Source: Ophioderma brevispina
Lineage: Eukaryota; Echinodermata; Ophiuroidea; Amphilepidida; Ophiodermatidae
Direction: 5' to 3'
Assembly: GCA_023653785.1 (NCBI GenBank)
Contig: JAMKCH010058117.1
Location: 115,371-179,370 of the forward strand
DNA: 64,000 bases
Below the pieces are notes generated by a model, which did not search any database, had not been told where the DNA came from, and was given only the letters and a program-made list of their open reading frames with translations. The position numbers and the translations under genes were made by a program. This document shows, piece after piece, positions 10,395 through 21,243 of this stretch. Numbering within the stretch: the first letter of the stretch is position 1; every line of letters starts with the position of its first letter.

Positions 10395-10666
10395 AAGTCG
10401 TCGTGCCGAGCAAGCTCGTACGCGGAGTGCCCATCTCTCTTTCCTTGGCGTTTGGGCCAGACTCCTCCGTATTATGCTTGCTGTGGGGGGTTCGCCACTC
10501 CTCCCGCACAGCGAGTCTGTTACTTACCCATTTATACACCTGGGTGGAGAGGAGTAATTGAGGTAAAGTGCCTTACTCAAGGGAACAACACGTTGGCCGC
10601 AGTGGGACTCGAACCCACGACCTTTTGATTGCGGGACGAGCGCTCAATCCACTGGACCACACGTGC
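10395..10666 (-). mobile_element. tRNA-derived SINE (best preserved copy)
   Basis: On the minus strand the head begins GCACGTGTGGTCCAGTGGAT (A box GTGGTCCAGTGG) with the B box GGTTCGAGTCCC about 40 bases later, followed by a tail containing CCTTGAGTAAGGCACTTTAC, CCACCCAGGTGTATAAATGG and, further on, GAGATGGGCACTCCGCG. The head is about 68 bases long and looks like a tRNA pseudogene; I do not assign an anticodon because the anticodon stem is weak. Such heads plus a shared tail are typical of invertebrate tRNA-SINEs. It sits in the intron between exons 8 and 9. Confidence 0.8.
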
Positions 10667-10895
10667 CCTCAAAATCACACCTGTATATGTAAATCGCAAC
10701 CAGTTTCGATAAGAGTGTAGGGTGTAAACCTCTGGCTGTTCCAATCCGTCCTGGAACCCTATGGGCATTATTGGGAAGCAGTGGTCTGAACATGCAATTT
10801 ACCCAAATGACCCAAATTAGGCATTAGCCAACTGTACACTAACTTTGAAGGAATGGATGTTCTTATTAAGCATGTATTTTTTAAATTCCTTGCAG

Positions 10896-11072
10896 GAGGT
10901 GATCCATTAGAAATTCGACGAGTTACATTTTCAGAAAGTCGCCCTAATTGCGTGCCTCAAGATGATACAGATGTATGGACTAGTTATATTCCGTTTTTCG
11001 AAGAACATCACGATAAGTGTTTGAGCTGCATTTCTGGAGGAACGTCTAATACGTACCGCCTTGATGTTATAC
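10896..11072 (+). CDS. Ig/SEA gene exon 9: C-terminal half of Ig domain 7
   Basis: 177 bp, phase 1/1. The acceptor is CCTTGCAG ending at 10895 and the donor AC|GTGAGG after 11072. It completes domain 7, with a CLSCISGG strand in the position of the second Ig cysteine and additional cysteines upstream (PNCVPQ). Exon 8 also carries an extra cysteine (DDCAG), so a second disulfide in this domain is likely. The GTGAGG donor is weaker than the GTAAGT used by most exons here. Confidence 0.82.
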
Positions 11073-11289
11073 GTGAGGGAATTTCAGTCTTTTCATTTAA
11101 AGGTGGTTGTTCCGATTTATGTGTATTGTGTTCTCTACTTGATTGATAAGAGCCTGGCACTTGCACATACACCCCATCAAGTACCGTGGGAAAACAACTT
11201 GCGGTTTTGATGGTACAGAACGCAATAATGCATTTTTGCAAAGGCCCTAGTCAATACTGTGCTATTAAAGTGGTTAACCACTAAAGGGC

Positions 11290-11442
11290 GGTTTTTTTGT
11301 TTATAGCTTGGAATGAAATGGATTCGAGGGCTAAAATTTCAGAAGACAAGAAAAAAATAGGCCTTTTCATCTGATATCAAAATCGATACTACTTCCGGGT
11401 AAATCAGGGGGTCCCAAAGACGATCGGAACACGCACCTTTAA
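11290..11442. repeat. dispersed repeat, copy 2 (partner at 1-165)
   Basis: It resembles the window start in order and orientation, as described there, and ends in CACCTTTAAT. It follows exon 9 by about 220 bases. No ORF was found. Confidence 0.5.
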
Positions 11443-14400
11443 TAATAGGATAAGGTTTTGTAAATCATCGCATTCTACGCATAATACTACAACACGTACT
11501 CGCCTGGAATCTAAATTAAGGGCATGACTTAGGCTATTTAAGGCCTGCACCCCTCTGTATATGGGAAGTTATACTGCAAACTTTAGATGGTGGTAAATGG
11601 TTTGGCGGGCGACAATTAAGGCACGGTTACAATCGGAAAATCCATTTTTGTCGCGTATTTCGACAGTGCCTTGAATTTTATTTGTTCTTTTGATATTGTT
11701 CTACATTGCTGTAAGATTAATTCCAGGTGAACAGGGGTTCGTTCCCCAAACTCGTGCGTAAACCTACGTGTAATATACTAACTCATGCGTATGCTTACAT
11801 AACAGACCTTTTTCATGCCAGTTACACAGTGCTTGGGACAAACTGGTCCACAAAGGTATGGCACATAGTATGCACGTAGATTCATGACTGAGTTTCGGAA
11901 CGCCCCAAATACTTTGCACTATGATTTTGGGCTTTGTTCGCCTTCGCGAATGATAATTTTCACAACATATTTTTTTTTGTAAACATAATTAGTCTAATTG
12001 CCATATATTGTGGGCGCTGCCTAATTTTTCCGCGGTAAGCGCTGTTTTTTACATGGGCGAGATTCATATTTGTGGGTGGTTAATTTCAGGAACGACTGGA
12101 AGCCGTCTATTTTCCCTCCATCAATTTTACCACAAAATCGTGCCGCTAGCAGTCTAGATTTGATTGGTCTTCACATCATAAAAATGCATTGCTGCCGTGC
12201 ATGAATTACATCTTCCCTATTATTATAGTGTCTTACCTATTGTGTTTTTTTTCCATTATTTACTGCACGCATCGTTTATTTCATCATTTTACCCTGTAAC
12301 CTCGTTTACAGGTCACGGTTTATTCCCTATTATGTTAACATGGTAGTTCTCATAGTGGGATCCCTATAGCCTCGCCTACATGGTCACGGTTTAATTTCCC
12401 TATAGAATCGGGACATCATGTTTACAAACACAAGTTAGCACCTGGTCTACTGACGTGTTAGAGGTGCGAAGCATATGCCCATACAGTTACAGCTTTCAAT
12501 AGCCTTATCACGCCTGATTGAGCGCGAATTTAAAGCACAAGGTCTGCAGTGTTCACGCATTACTGCCGGGCAGTGCTTTGTTCGTTGACCGGCGTTGACG
12601 TCCCATGTCACCTCATCTATATGTTGGTAGTTCTCATAGTGGGATCTCAGTTCCGTTACACCGGATCTCGACCGTGGCTTTCCCGAGATATGACGTGAAA
12701 ATTAACGCAATAGCTGATAATAGTTGAATCAGCACTGCATCAGTAAATATTTCTTTGAAGAAAGATGTTATAGGACCCAATAACCCATTTCTAACACATT
12801 TAAGGTCGTCACATACTTCCAAGTCAAATGGTTGCCAAAACAGATAATGCTAGAATAAGCTCAGTATCGGGGCAAGCAAACCAACGATGTGTAATAATAT
12901 CCCGTCCTAAGGAGGGGACGTTAACACTAAAGTGGAGTGGGGTTCAAAGGGACCGGCAAATTCAATTTTGCCAGTTTTATCACTAACAATATACTTCTTT
13001 CGACTCAAATTTTTAAATATTTTTTTTGTATTTGGAGTGTCAGTAATATAATAACGTTTTATGAAGATTTATTCGGAGGAAAACGAATTTGTCCACTGCA
13101 GAGAATGGGTTAAATGGGCCCATTGGTCTCGGTAATTGTTTTTGCTACCTTGGCATAGAGCCCAGTCGCCGTCCAATCACGTCTCGTTGGCTTGCGGCTC
13201 CGTTGACCAATGGGCGTCGGCTTTTTTTCCCGGGCTTTGGCGTTTCCGCCATCCGTCGTCACATGGCATCAGATCTGCGTAGGAGTAGGTCATGGTTTGG
13301 TTACTTGACAATAAATTGTTTCCCCACCCTCCTCTCCCCTTTGTATAGAGGGTAGGAATGCACCAGTTTATCTTTCATATTTCTTAAGCCAAAGGCAGCT
13401 CATTGCATTTATTTGGCATTTTTATTTGGTCATCTCATTCTATGGCAATTTAATCTTTACGGATAACGGGTGTGAGCGAGCCAGAAGTAGCTGACTTCAG
13501 CCTCTGCAGATTATGCTCTGTATTAATTATAGCATTTATCAAATGTTGTGCTGGCAAATAACAAATATTAATGGTATTTTCAATTTAATTTAGTTCAGGC
13601 AATCCTAGAGCTATTTAACTTCAGATTTTTTTTTGCACACAGTCTCTGCCTATTGCATTAATTCAATTATTAATATTGCAATTTATCTTAGATATTGGAT
13701 GTCTTCGAGCCTTAGAGGTATCTGACTTCAGTTTCAACAGTTTTCTGTTAATATTCAACAATTGTTTTAGGCAGTTCTTGAGGTAGTTGACTTTAGGAGC
13801 CCTTTAACTGTTTGATTCACAACTTTAATCCAATATTCTAATTGATCCCTAGACTGATTCGAGTAAGCCAGGCTAATGGTTAAAATTATCCAAATATAGT
13901 TAATGTCGGCCTAAGCTTTGCTCAAGGGTTGTATTGGTGATAGTTTATAATGATGTATTGATTTTGGCTTGCAGTAATTTAAATTCATTTGGTGAAAATT
14001 TGGCAAAGAGGAAACTGTCTTCATGCCAAGGGCATGCAATCATAAGAATTTTATTATTTTACATATGTGGCTTGTCATACTAAAATAATGCATATGTGGC
14101 TTTACAGAAATTGCGTGTTGGCTTTACAGATGGCTCAATCTTTGGTGTGGGTTTAATAGGGGAAGCTGTCTCCAAAGTAACCCATGGTGTTGAAATGAAC
14201 TGTTCTCAAAGGCAGGCCATATTGAAAACTATGGTTGTTTGGAGAACCTGTTATGATTGAATAAAGGACTATGTCCTACGCACGATGTGATGCAATTGGC
14301 AAACCTTTGTCTTGTCCCATTCTTTGTCCGTGGACAATTAAAGTTATTATGAATATTTTTAAGTATTTACATATTTATGTAAACATATATAAAATTAAGT

Positions 14401-14714
14401 TAATCCTTTATATGCTGATAGCGATCACTTATACATATTAAAAAAATACTTATTTATGTTCAATATAGGTAGATTTGACCTTTTAAAACACATATTAACA
14501 ACACATTTTCACACATATTTTCATTCCACATATATATTTTGTGGAAACGAGACCGTGTTAATTTGTGTTCCCTTTGTTTCGAATTTGTAAATATTTTGCC
14601 GCAAATTTCTAAGTGTCTTTGTAAAATTATAATTTTATTAAATATTATTATTATCTTATTACCCTGCATGTGTGGTATAAATTTCGTGCAAAGTTTCCTT
14701 CAGGAAAGTGGTTT
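11443..14714. other. intron 9 interior: repeats only
   Basis: No exon, RNA gene or long ORF is supported here. There are two nearby copies of a box containing GGTCACGGTTTA and GTAGTTCTCATAGTGGGATC (12310-12400 and 12625-12650). There is a SINE-type box CCGTCCTAAGGAGGGGACGTTAA near 12903. A more GC-rich stretch at 13090-13340 contains CCAATGGG and CCAATCACG elements, which may be CCAAT-box-like by chance. A degenerate repeat lies at 13470-13800 and is listed separately. The rest is unremarkable AT-rich sequence. Confidence 0.5.
13476..13800. repeat. degenerate interspersed repeat with GAGGTAGCTGACTTCAG-like boxes
   Basis: Four related boxes occur in the same orientation: GAAGTAGCTGACTTCAG near 13484, GAGCTATTTAACTTCAG near 13605, GAGGTATCTGACTTCAG near 13713 and GAGGTAGTTGACTTTAG near 13781. 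Spacing is about 120, 110 and 65 bases, and the bases between are AT-rich and partly alike (TATTAAT, CAATTTA). It looks like an old tandem repeat. Confidence 0.5.
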
Positions 14715-14826
14715 CCGTAGGGGTAGATTCCATGGATCCCCCACCCGTTGTACACCGGGAGTAGGACAACCATGTGTTAAGTCGTCGGTCCCATGTACAG
14801 AGAGTCACACCTGTACATGCCTATGC
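14715..14826 (+). mobile_element. SINE-like fragment
   Basis: It contains CACCGGGAGTAGGACAACC, GTTAAGTCGTCGGTCCCATG and TACAGAGAGTCACACCTG, related to the GTTAAGACGTTGATCCCATG box in the 10.1-10.7 kb SINE region. No A or B box was seen, so this is a tail-type fragment. It ends about 110 bases before the exon 10 acceptor. Confidence 0.55.
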
Positions 14827-14939
14827 CTGGTTAGTTAATAACAGTTGAGTACTCCAAATTGTAATAAATTAATTAAGATTTGATTTTGCAAAAGTGGCAT
14901 ACTTATGCTGTGTCAATGTATATTTTATAGCAATTTCAG

Positions 14940-15344
14940 ACCTCTGTCCAGCAGACCGTGTAATCATCTGGGAGTATCGTCAGGGTCCGGTTAGTAATAT
15001 CCCCTTTTATTACGCTCAGGAACCTCAGTTGACAATAAAGGCAAATGCCAATGAGGAAAGACATCTCAACTGTACGTCTTACGAATCGCGGCCCGTCACC
15101 TATATTGGTTGGAGTACGCCTAATAAAACGATGGGCTTAGATTCTTTTATTTCGTCAGACTGCACTTACGTTTACAGAGAGAGCCAGCTTCCGCCACAGA
15201 TTACTGTTACTAAATACGACACTACAAAATGCGTCACGCTGGTGCCTGGATACGACGCGCATTTGACGCAAATACAGTGCTCGGCGACCAACATTGCGGA
15301 TTGGGCAGGAGTAGATAGTGTACCCGTTACGCTACATTTATGCG
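14940..15344 (+). CDS. Ig/SEA gene exon 10: complete Ig domain 8
   Basis: 405 bp, phase 1/1. The acceptor is CAATTTCAG ending at 14939 (a second AG lies nine bases upstream, ending 14930) and the donor TGCG|GTAAGT after 15344. The Ig core is seen in RHLNCTSYES, YIGWSTPNKT and IQCSATNIAD, with a linker-like start LCPADRVIIWEYR. Two sequons, NCT and NKT, suggest glycosylation of an extracellular domain. Extra cysteines (SSDCTYVY, TKCVTL) could form a second disulfide. The acceptor is fixed by phase: the exon 9 final C plus AC makes histidine. Confidence 0.88.
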
Positions 15345-16376
15345 GTAAGTTGTGTTATTAGTGTTGTTTTTACTTTTGATTAGCTTCATTCTTTGTTCTA
15401 TGTAAAATTAAACATTCTATTTGCTTATAAACTAGGTGGATTCTCGGTGTAATTATGAATGAAGAAATCAGTGCATCCTATGCGGAATGAAGCCTAAAAC
15501 CCCATTCAACTCTATATGCATGCAGATGTCTATTCATCACTTCGTGACACGACGTTTTTTTGAGCACATAAACTTATAATAGCTAAAATTATTACAAAAT
15601 TTGATCGATTATTCGAACTACCTTTGCTTATAGAAGCATGTAAAACATCTCATCTTCTGCAGGGTCCCTGATAGGCCTACCTATTTTACTAGTTACTAGT
15701 TTGAGCCTGCATATTTTTAGATTGCATAATTATTCTTGCATCAAACCCAATTTCCTCACTCATCTTTAGAGAAATTTAAGCACCCCAAAATTGAACATTT
15801 ATATACTAAATGCTATTGAAGCATTTCTGAGGATACACTTTTGAGCACCAACAGGACAACATCGCACTACATCATTCTTTAATAATGAAATTTAGTTTCC
15901 AACAATCATGCATTAAGTTACTTTAAGAAGATGCTTCAACACTACTTCTTAATGTCTTCCAGCAAATATTTAAATTATGCACGACAAAACTCCTACACCA
16001 CTGCCCATGCCACGTACCTTCCTATTTCCGGTTGCAAAAAGAATTGATGTGGTTTGTGTCAAGTCTACAGGGAGGGACAAGAGAGCATTCAATATTGGGT
16101 TGGTGATGACATCATTAGTGAAACTATTGATTTTTCAGAGAGTAATAGAAACTTCCAGGTGACTGGTGTGAATCTATTCATGACACTTATTTTGGCATCT
16201 CGCTGCTTAAAAGCCTTGTAATATTCGCAATTTGAATTTGGGAGCAACAGGAAAACAATTTGACCCGGGTAAATCGGGAGCAACTAGAAAATGCCTGTTT
16301 AATTGGGAAAACTGTAGATGCCTAATTATGATTTACCTCTACTGCTGTTCATAAGAAAGTATGTATATCATTTCAG
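15345..16376. other. intron 10, nothing recognised
   Basis: About 1 kb of AT-rich sequence without a coding signal, inverted repeat or RNA box that I could support. Short ORFs here have no recognisable domain and no paired splice signals. Confidence 0.5.
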
Positions 16377-16612
16377 TTCCATGCGAAGTCAATTTGGCTC
16401 TGAACGCAACTAACAGCAACGGTCATCATTTCGACTTCAGAAATGGTTCAATTATCACGTTCAATGCAAACGGAGATCCTCGCACTCTATCCTGCGTCAA
16501 CCGTGGAGCCAGAGGACTCGACCCTCTTCTCGACAAACCTCATCTTGATTTCTATATCAAAGAAGATGGTGAAAATAACTATGTGAAACTGACAACCGCA
16601 GATGGTGTCCAG
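16377..16612 (+). CDS. Ig/SEA gene exon 11: N-terminal half of Ig domain 9
   Basis: Phase 1 acceptor CATTTCAG ending at 16376. The half-domain has the Ig cysteine in TLSCVNRGARG, a LDFYIKED strand replacing the tryptophan, and two sequons (NAT, NGS). Two donors are possible: CAG|GTACTA after 16612 (strong, phase 0), which pairs with a phase 0 start for exon 12 at 17800, or GATG|GTGTCC after 16604 (weak, phase 1). I chose the first because it gives an AG acceptor for exon 12. RNA would settle it. An inverted repeat follows at 16676. Confidence 0.68.
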
Positions 16613-16675
16613 GTACTATACGGGGTACTATAGACAAATCCGACTAGTCACGTGATGGTCAGAATTGAGCCGTCA

Positions 16676-16851
16676 TTACTCTGGAGGTTCTGTAACCTGA
16701 CACATCTGACACTCTTTTTTCTGACACATTTATGAATTTGGAAACCCTTCACGGAGAAAAAACACGTGTTTATTCAGTTAAGGTTTCCGAATTCATAAGT
16801 GTGTCAGACAAAAGTGTGTCAGATGGGTCAGGTTACGGGAACTCCATCATT
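16676..16851. mobile_element. foldback element with ~55-60 bp arms
   Basis: The left arm contains GTAACCTGACACATCTGACA, TCTGACACATTTATGAAT and TTGGAAACC. The right arm contains the exact reverse order: GGTTTCC, GAATTCATAAGTGTGTCAGA, and TGTCAGATGGGTCAGGTTAC. The loop is only about 30 bases, and the inverted match extends outward through TGGAG. Transcribed RNA would form a long hairpin about 65 bases downstream of the exon 11 donor. It is a MITE-type element without coding capacity. Confidence 0.8.
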
Positions 16852-17799
16852 ACTGAGGTTTTCCAACCACAAATCCCCCTTCTACGTCTGTACTACGCTT
16901 CAATTCATATAATGCAAATCAGTGCTTCATATAGAAACATTTCGACAGTTAAGAATACCTTTTAATTCATACATTTTTCCAACATTATGAAACCATATTG
17001 GTAGCATAGGCCCAATCAATATTGCTCTGAGTAAAGTGCGTTCAGCCATCAATTCGTTCTGTTATGTAGTATAGAACAATACACTCTATTGATTCTCCTG
17101 CCACAGCCCATTTCCAGCCCAAATTTAACCCTCAATGTCAGCAGTAATACGGTTTAGATATTGTCCAAATGGCGGTAACCAATCTCAAATACGCATGACA
17201 GGAGAAAAAGACGCACTTAAAGCTAGACTAGGTATCAGACTTCAGCGTCAATACTTCGCATAAAAGTAAAACAAACGTTTTGACGGCCACGCCTAATTTT
17301 CTTTGAAACCTATGCTTTCTTCAGAACGGCAAGCTTTCTTCAGAACTTCATGTTACTTTTTTGCAGAGGTAGAACCATCAGAATGCAAAAGTTTCAGCAA
17401 AGCTGTATTGTAGACTACATTTATTTTACAACATTTTGAGCCAGTGTGCAAATTAAAACTTATCTGTCTCAACCTTTCCATAATTATGAATGTGCACATT
17501 CATTAAAAAATGGAATTAAAGTTATGAAATTGTATGCCCTTTTAATAACACAAAATAAACCAGCAAGCTAATACAATAGAGCAGATCTAAGAGTAATGGT
17601 TTCCGTTTTTTAAAACATCAACATTTCTCATTGTAATACAGAGTTATAGCAAATTCTATTTCTAAATTCCTGGTACGCACTTCTCAATTGTTTGAGTCTC
17701 TAATTTAATTTAATCTTGTTGCTTCTATTTTCATTACACAAAACTTGATGTCATAAACGGAACCTGTTGTATATCCCGAATGATCCTGAATATGGGAAG

Positions 17800-17956
17800 G
17801 ACAAATACAGAGACCTGTGGGAGGTTCGCAAAGACATCACACTCAGCGCAGAGAGCAGTTTTGACATACAAGGAGCCATGCTGGCATGCATCTGCAGGAA
17901 TAGGGTTTACAATCGTGAATCGGAGGCTAAAATAATAGCAACTCTGGCCGTGATTG
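17800..17956 (+). CDS. Ig/SEA gene exon 12: C-terminal half of Ig domain 9
   Basis: The donor ATTG|GTAAGT after 17956 is strong (phase 1). The coding text DLWEVRKDITLSAE and AMLACICRNRV supplies the second Ig cysteine. The start is uncertain. The frame is open back to about 17749, but no AG lies in the pyrimidine-rich stretch at 17720-17745 where an acceptor is expected. The only in-frame AG is GGGAAG ending at 17799 (phase 0), which has a poor polypyrimidine tract. Either exon 11 and 12 join in phase 0, or the original acceptor has been lost by mutation. Confidence 0.62.
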
Positions 17957-18046
17957 GTAAGTAGAACAACATGAGAGAAGGCTAGCGTTTCTTTGTTGTT
18001 ATTTTTTACCCACACCACTAGCGCACAAACTCCATGATTTCCCTAA

Positions 18047-18945
18047 TAGGCTAGCGGGCAGATCTCATAGCGTTTACAAAGGTGACGCACCCCTGGGAAG
18101 TACAACATTTTTTCCTAATAAATTCTCTAAAATTATAAAAACCGGTCATACGCGTGTTCTCATGTCTAGTATGTGAACGTTTTCTTGAAAATGAATCAAA
18201 TGTCATGTCCTTTTTGACCATTGATTCCAGCAAATAACAGGTCTATTGATAAGTAAATCCGTCCGTTATGCAAAGGACAATGAACTTCCGATTCTCTGGA
18301 ACTGCAGAGCCATTGTTATTGTCCATGACGATTATGTTATCAGCACCCGATTTAGATTGAGCTATAGCCTCGCTCACAAATAAAATAAAACTCGAGCTTT
18401 TTCTGCGAGTCCAATAACTTTGACCGTATATTTCATCATTTATTCAAAAGGAAGATGAACAAAAATCATGAAGAATAATTGTTCGGAAGCTGTGACGTAA
18501 CACCTTGGTGCAGAACCAAGACCCATAACTTAATCATGTTTATGTAGGAGTCTTTTCTATTCCATTTAAAAGTTTGTTGGGCACCGGTTACTTACATTTC
18601 ATATAGGTGAATGATTTTCGATTTCTGCTAAAAATGCGGTAAATTGAATAGAAATGGGTTTACGCGGCAAGTTACGGGTTTACTTATCAATAGCCCCGTT
18701 ATTTGCTGGAGTCAATGAATCATGATGTACATCGGTTGGTCACTGATATTCAAGGCAAAAATTTAGATGACATTTAATTCATTTTCTAGAAAATGTGCAC
18801 ATACTAGACGTGAGAACACACGTAGAACTGATTTCTATAATTTAAGAAAAAAAAACATTTCGGAAGAATTATGTACTTCCCAGGGGTGGGCCACCTTGGT
18901 CCGTATCAGAGCATCTTTTTCTCTTTGGCCTCATAGCCTATAATA
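18047..18945. mobile_element. foldback transposon-like element, copy 1 (~900 bp)
   Basis: Long inverted repeats of about 200-230 bp bound the element. Left-arm landmarks (GCACCCCTGGGAAGTACA, GTGTTCTCATGTCTAGTATG, CAGCAAATAACAGG, CTATTGATAAGTAAATCC) recur inverted in the right arm (GGGTTTACTTATCAATAG, CCGTTATTTGCTGG, CATACTAGACGTGAGAACAC, TGTACTTCCCAGGGGTGGGC). The ends share an ATAGGCTA motif. A larger relative is at 44272-46104. No ORF was found in this copy. Confidence 0.8.
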
Positions 18946-19119
18946 ACGATCGCACATTACAATGGCCACAGTAAGCAAAATACTTGATTGACAGAATTCG
19001 GCTCACAAACGCGCCCATGGTAATACATGCAAAAACCATCTCGGTGCTTCTTCTTCTTATCGTGTCCAAACACAGTGGCTCTCAAATATGATCCAGCCAG
19101 AGATGGGTACAACGTCTGA

Positions 19120-19677
19120 CTACTTCACTTCAATTCTGGTTCTCAATCTGTTGAGGCATCGCCATTCAGCCCATGAGGAGTCGGCTCCAGGTGGGAGATT
19201 CTCACCAGGTTCAATACCAATAGATGTTACTTGGTTGATGGCAAGTCTTTCTTTCCACAAGGCGACTCTCTTGAGCTCCTTGGAGACTGTTTCAAGAGGT
19301 TGGACTTTGCTTAAGAAACTCTCTCTGGATTTAAGGCGGTTGGCAGCAGGTATCTGTTCAGACATAGGATGCAATACATTAGATACTTGGCAGCTACGCT
19401 CTTGCATGCTCGCTACGCTACGACGGATGTCTGGTGGAGCAATTCCTGCTATGATGTATAAGTTTTCCGTTGGTGTTGGACGGAGGCATCCTGTGATAAG
19501 CCGGCAGGAGGCATTTAACGCTGAATCAAGCTTCTTGGCATGGTTTGATCTTTCCCATACAGGGCAAGCATACTCTGCACATGAGTAGCACAGGGCAAGT
19601 GCCGTTGATCTTAGGGTATGTGGGCGAGCACCCCATCTTGTGCCAGTGAGTTTGTCAAGATGGTATTGCGTGAACAC
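19120..19677 (-). pseudogene. LINE C-terminal region
   Basis: A 185-codon frame with GARPHTLRSTALALCYSCAE, YACPVWERSNHAKKLD and CRLITGCLRPTPTE, the conserved block that follows RT in Jockey/CR1-group LINEs (the AEYAxPxW motif). It overlaps the previous frame, showing a frameshift. The frame ends near 19120 and the 3' tail follows. Confidence 0.85.
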
Positions 19678-20807
19678 ACTTTACTCTTCGTCTTCTCGAT
19701 GTGGGTCTTATAAGAGAGAGTGCTGTCCAAGGTAACTCCTAGGTAGACAGGGTTATCACAGTGCTCCAGGGCTGTACCAGACCAGGTAACTTTAAGCTGA
19801 CGTTTGGCTTCACGGTTGCGTAGATGGAAAGCACACACCTGTGTCTTAGATAGATTTGCACGTAGGTGGTTTTCCTCATAAGAAGGAGTGAGTTCATCCA
19901 AAGCTTTGGAGAGTCTCTCTTCAACAACTGTGAAGTCGGCATCTTGTGCGCTAATTCCAAGATCGTCTGCATAAATAAAACGACAGGTTCCTGCACTCCT
20001 AGGTTGGTCATTGGCATAGATGTTGAACAAGAGAGGTGCAAGCTGACTCCCTTGTGATAGACCATTCTTGAGCCTACGCCATCGGCTCTTTTTCGCTCCT
20101 AGCTGAACAAAGAACATCCTCGGATAAGCTCAGTCAAGCGGATATATGTCCTTGGTAATTTCCAGAATCTTATGGAGTAGGCATCTGTGATTAACAGTGT
20201 CGTACGCTGCTGATAGGTCGACGAACACAGCTCCGGTTACCATACCCTTCTCGAAACCATCCTCAATGTGTTGAGTTAGGTTGAGTACTTGGCTTGTTGT
20301 TGATTTGCCTGGCCGGAAACATGCTTGTTCTGGTATGAGGTGTTCGTCTATCACAGGTGCGATACGATTGAGCAGGAGACGTTCAAAGAGCTTGTAGGTA
20401 TGGCTGATGAGAGATATTGGTCTGTAGCTCTTGGGATTGGATGGATCTTTCCCAGGCTTTAGGAGTGCCATACCATGTGCTTTCCTCCAGATCTTTGAGA
20501 ACCTGTGGGAAATAAGGCAGCAATTGTAAAGCTCAAGAAGCCATTCCTTTGCTACTGGGCCGAGAATTTTTAGCTGCTCAGTTGAGATGTTGTCAAGGCC
20601 TACTGCTTTTCCTGGTTGAAGTTTAGCAATACCGGATTCCAATTCGTCCATGTTGAAGGGGTGAGTGAAACCAGGGTCGCAAATAAAACTCTTATGGTCT
20701 AGTTTGATCTTCTTGGGCTTCTTGCTGCACTTGCCATTTAAAAGCAGTTGGTGGGCAACTTGGTTGGGTGTCACATTTGGCTGCTGTGAAAAGCAGCTGG
20801 TGGGCAA
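19611..20807 (-). pseudogene. LINE reverse transcriptase, split by a frameshift
   Basis: The first frame (20130-20807) has KLQPGKAVGLDNIS, KSYRPISLISHTYK, ACFRPGKSTTSQ and VFVDLSAAYDTVNH, covering RT blocks 1-4 with the first catalytic Asp. A break at about 20118-20130 moves to a second frame (19611-20117) with NGLSQGSQLAPLLFNIY and the catalytic FIYADDLG motif, then NPVYLGVTLD. All key RT residues are still visible, so decay is recent to moderate. A further frameshift near 19640-19680 separates the C-terminal part. Confidence 0.92.
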
Positions 20808-21243
20808 CTTGGTTGGGTGTCACATTTGGCTGTTGTGGAGGTTCTGTTGGATCCCCTCGGAGCTTTCGGATGGTAGACCATGCTTTCTTGCTGTTATGGG
20901 TCATATCGGTGGATTCAATTAAAGTATGCCAGATTTTGATCTTTTCCTGGGAGATCCTCTCCGAAACTTCCTCACCTTTAGCAGTTGTTTCAGCCGAAAA
21001 AGGATCAGCTTCAAACATGGTGACATACTCTTGATATTCTCTAGCACATTCCTTGGAAAGGCCTGGTATATATTCCGCCCTACAGCCTCTGGGTATGAAT
21101 CTCCGGGCAGTCTTGTTCACTAGTTGGGGAAATTTGTCATAGTTATGGGGTTTTGGAGAAATCCTCTTCACGTTCTGATCCGGGTCATCAGTGAATCCTT
21201 GCCAGTCTGCTTTGCTGTAGTTAAAGCGACGCTTAAAAGGCAC
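20692..21243 (-). pseudogene. LINE linker region between endonuclease and RT
   Basis: A 183-codon frame beginning KRRFNYSKADW and containing KKAWSTIRKLRGDP, a stretch commonly found between the endonuclease and RT in Jockey-group elements. Its end is garbled by the internal 59-base tandem duplication: PNVTPNQVAHQLL appears here and again in the next frame. Confidence 0.75.

Noticed and set aside
10600..10666. Possible functional tRNA gene
   Set aside because: A and B boxes are present, but the anticodon stem does not pair well and a SINE tail follows directly. It is a tRNA-derived SINE head.
13090..13340. Possible promoter with CCAAT-like elements
   Set aside because: It lies inside an intron, with no TATA box, initiator or downstream first exon that I could support.
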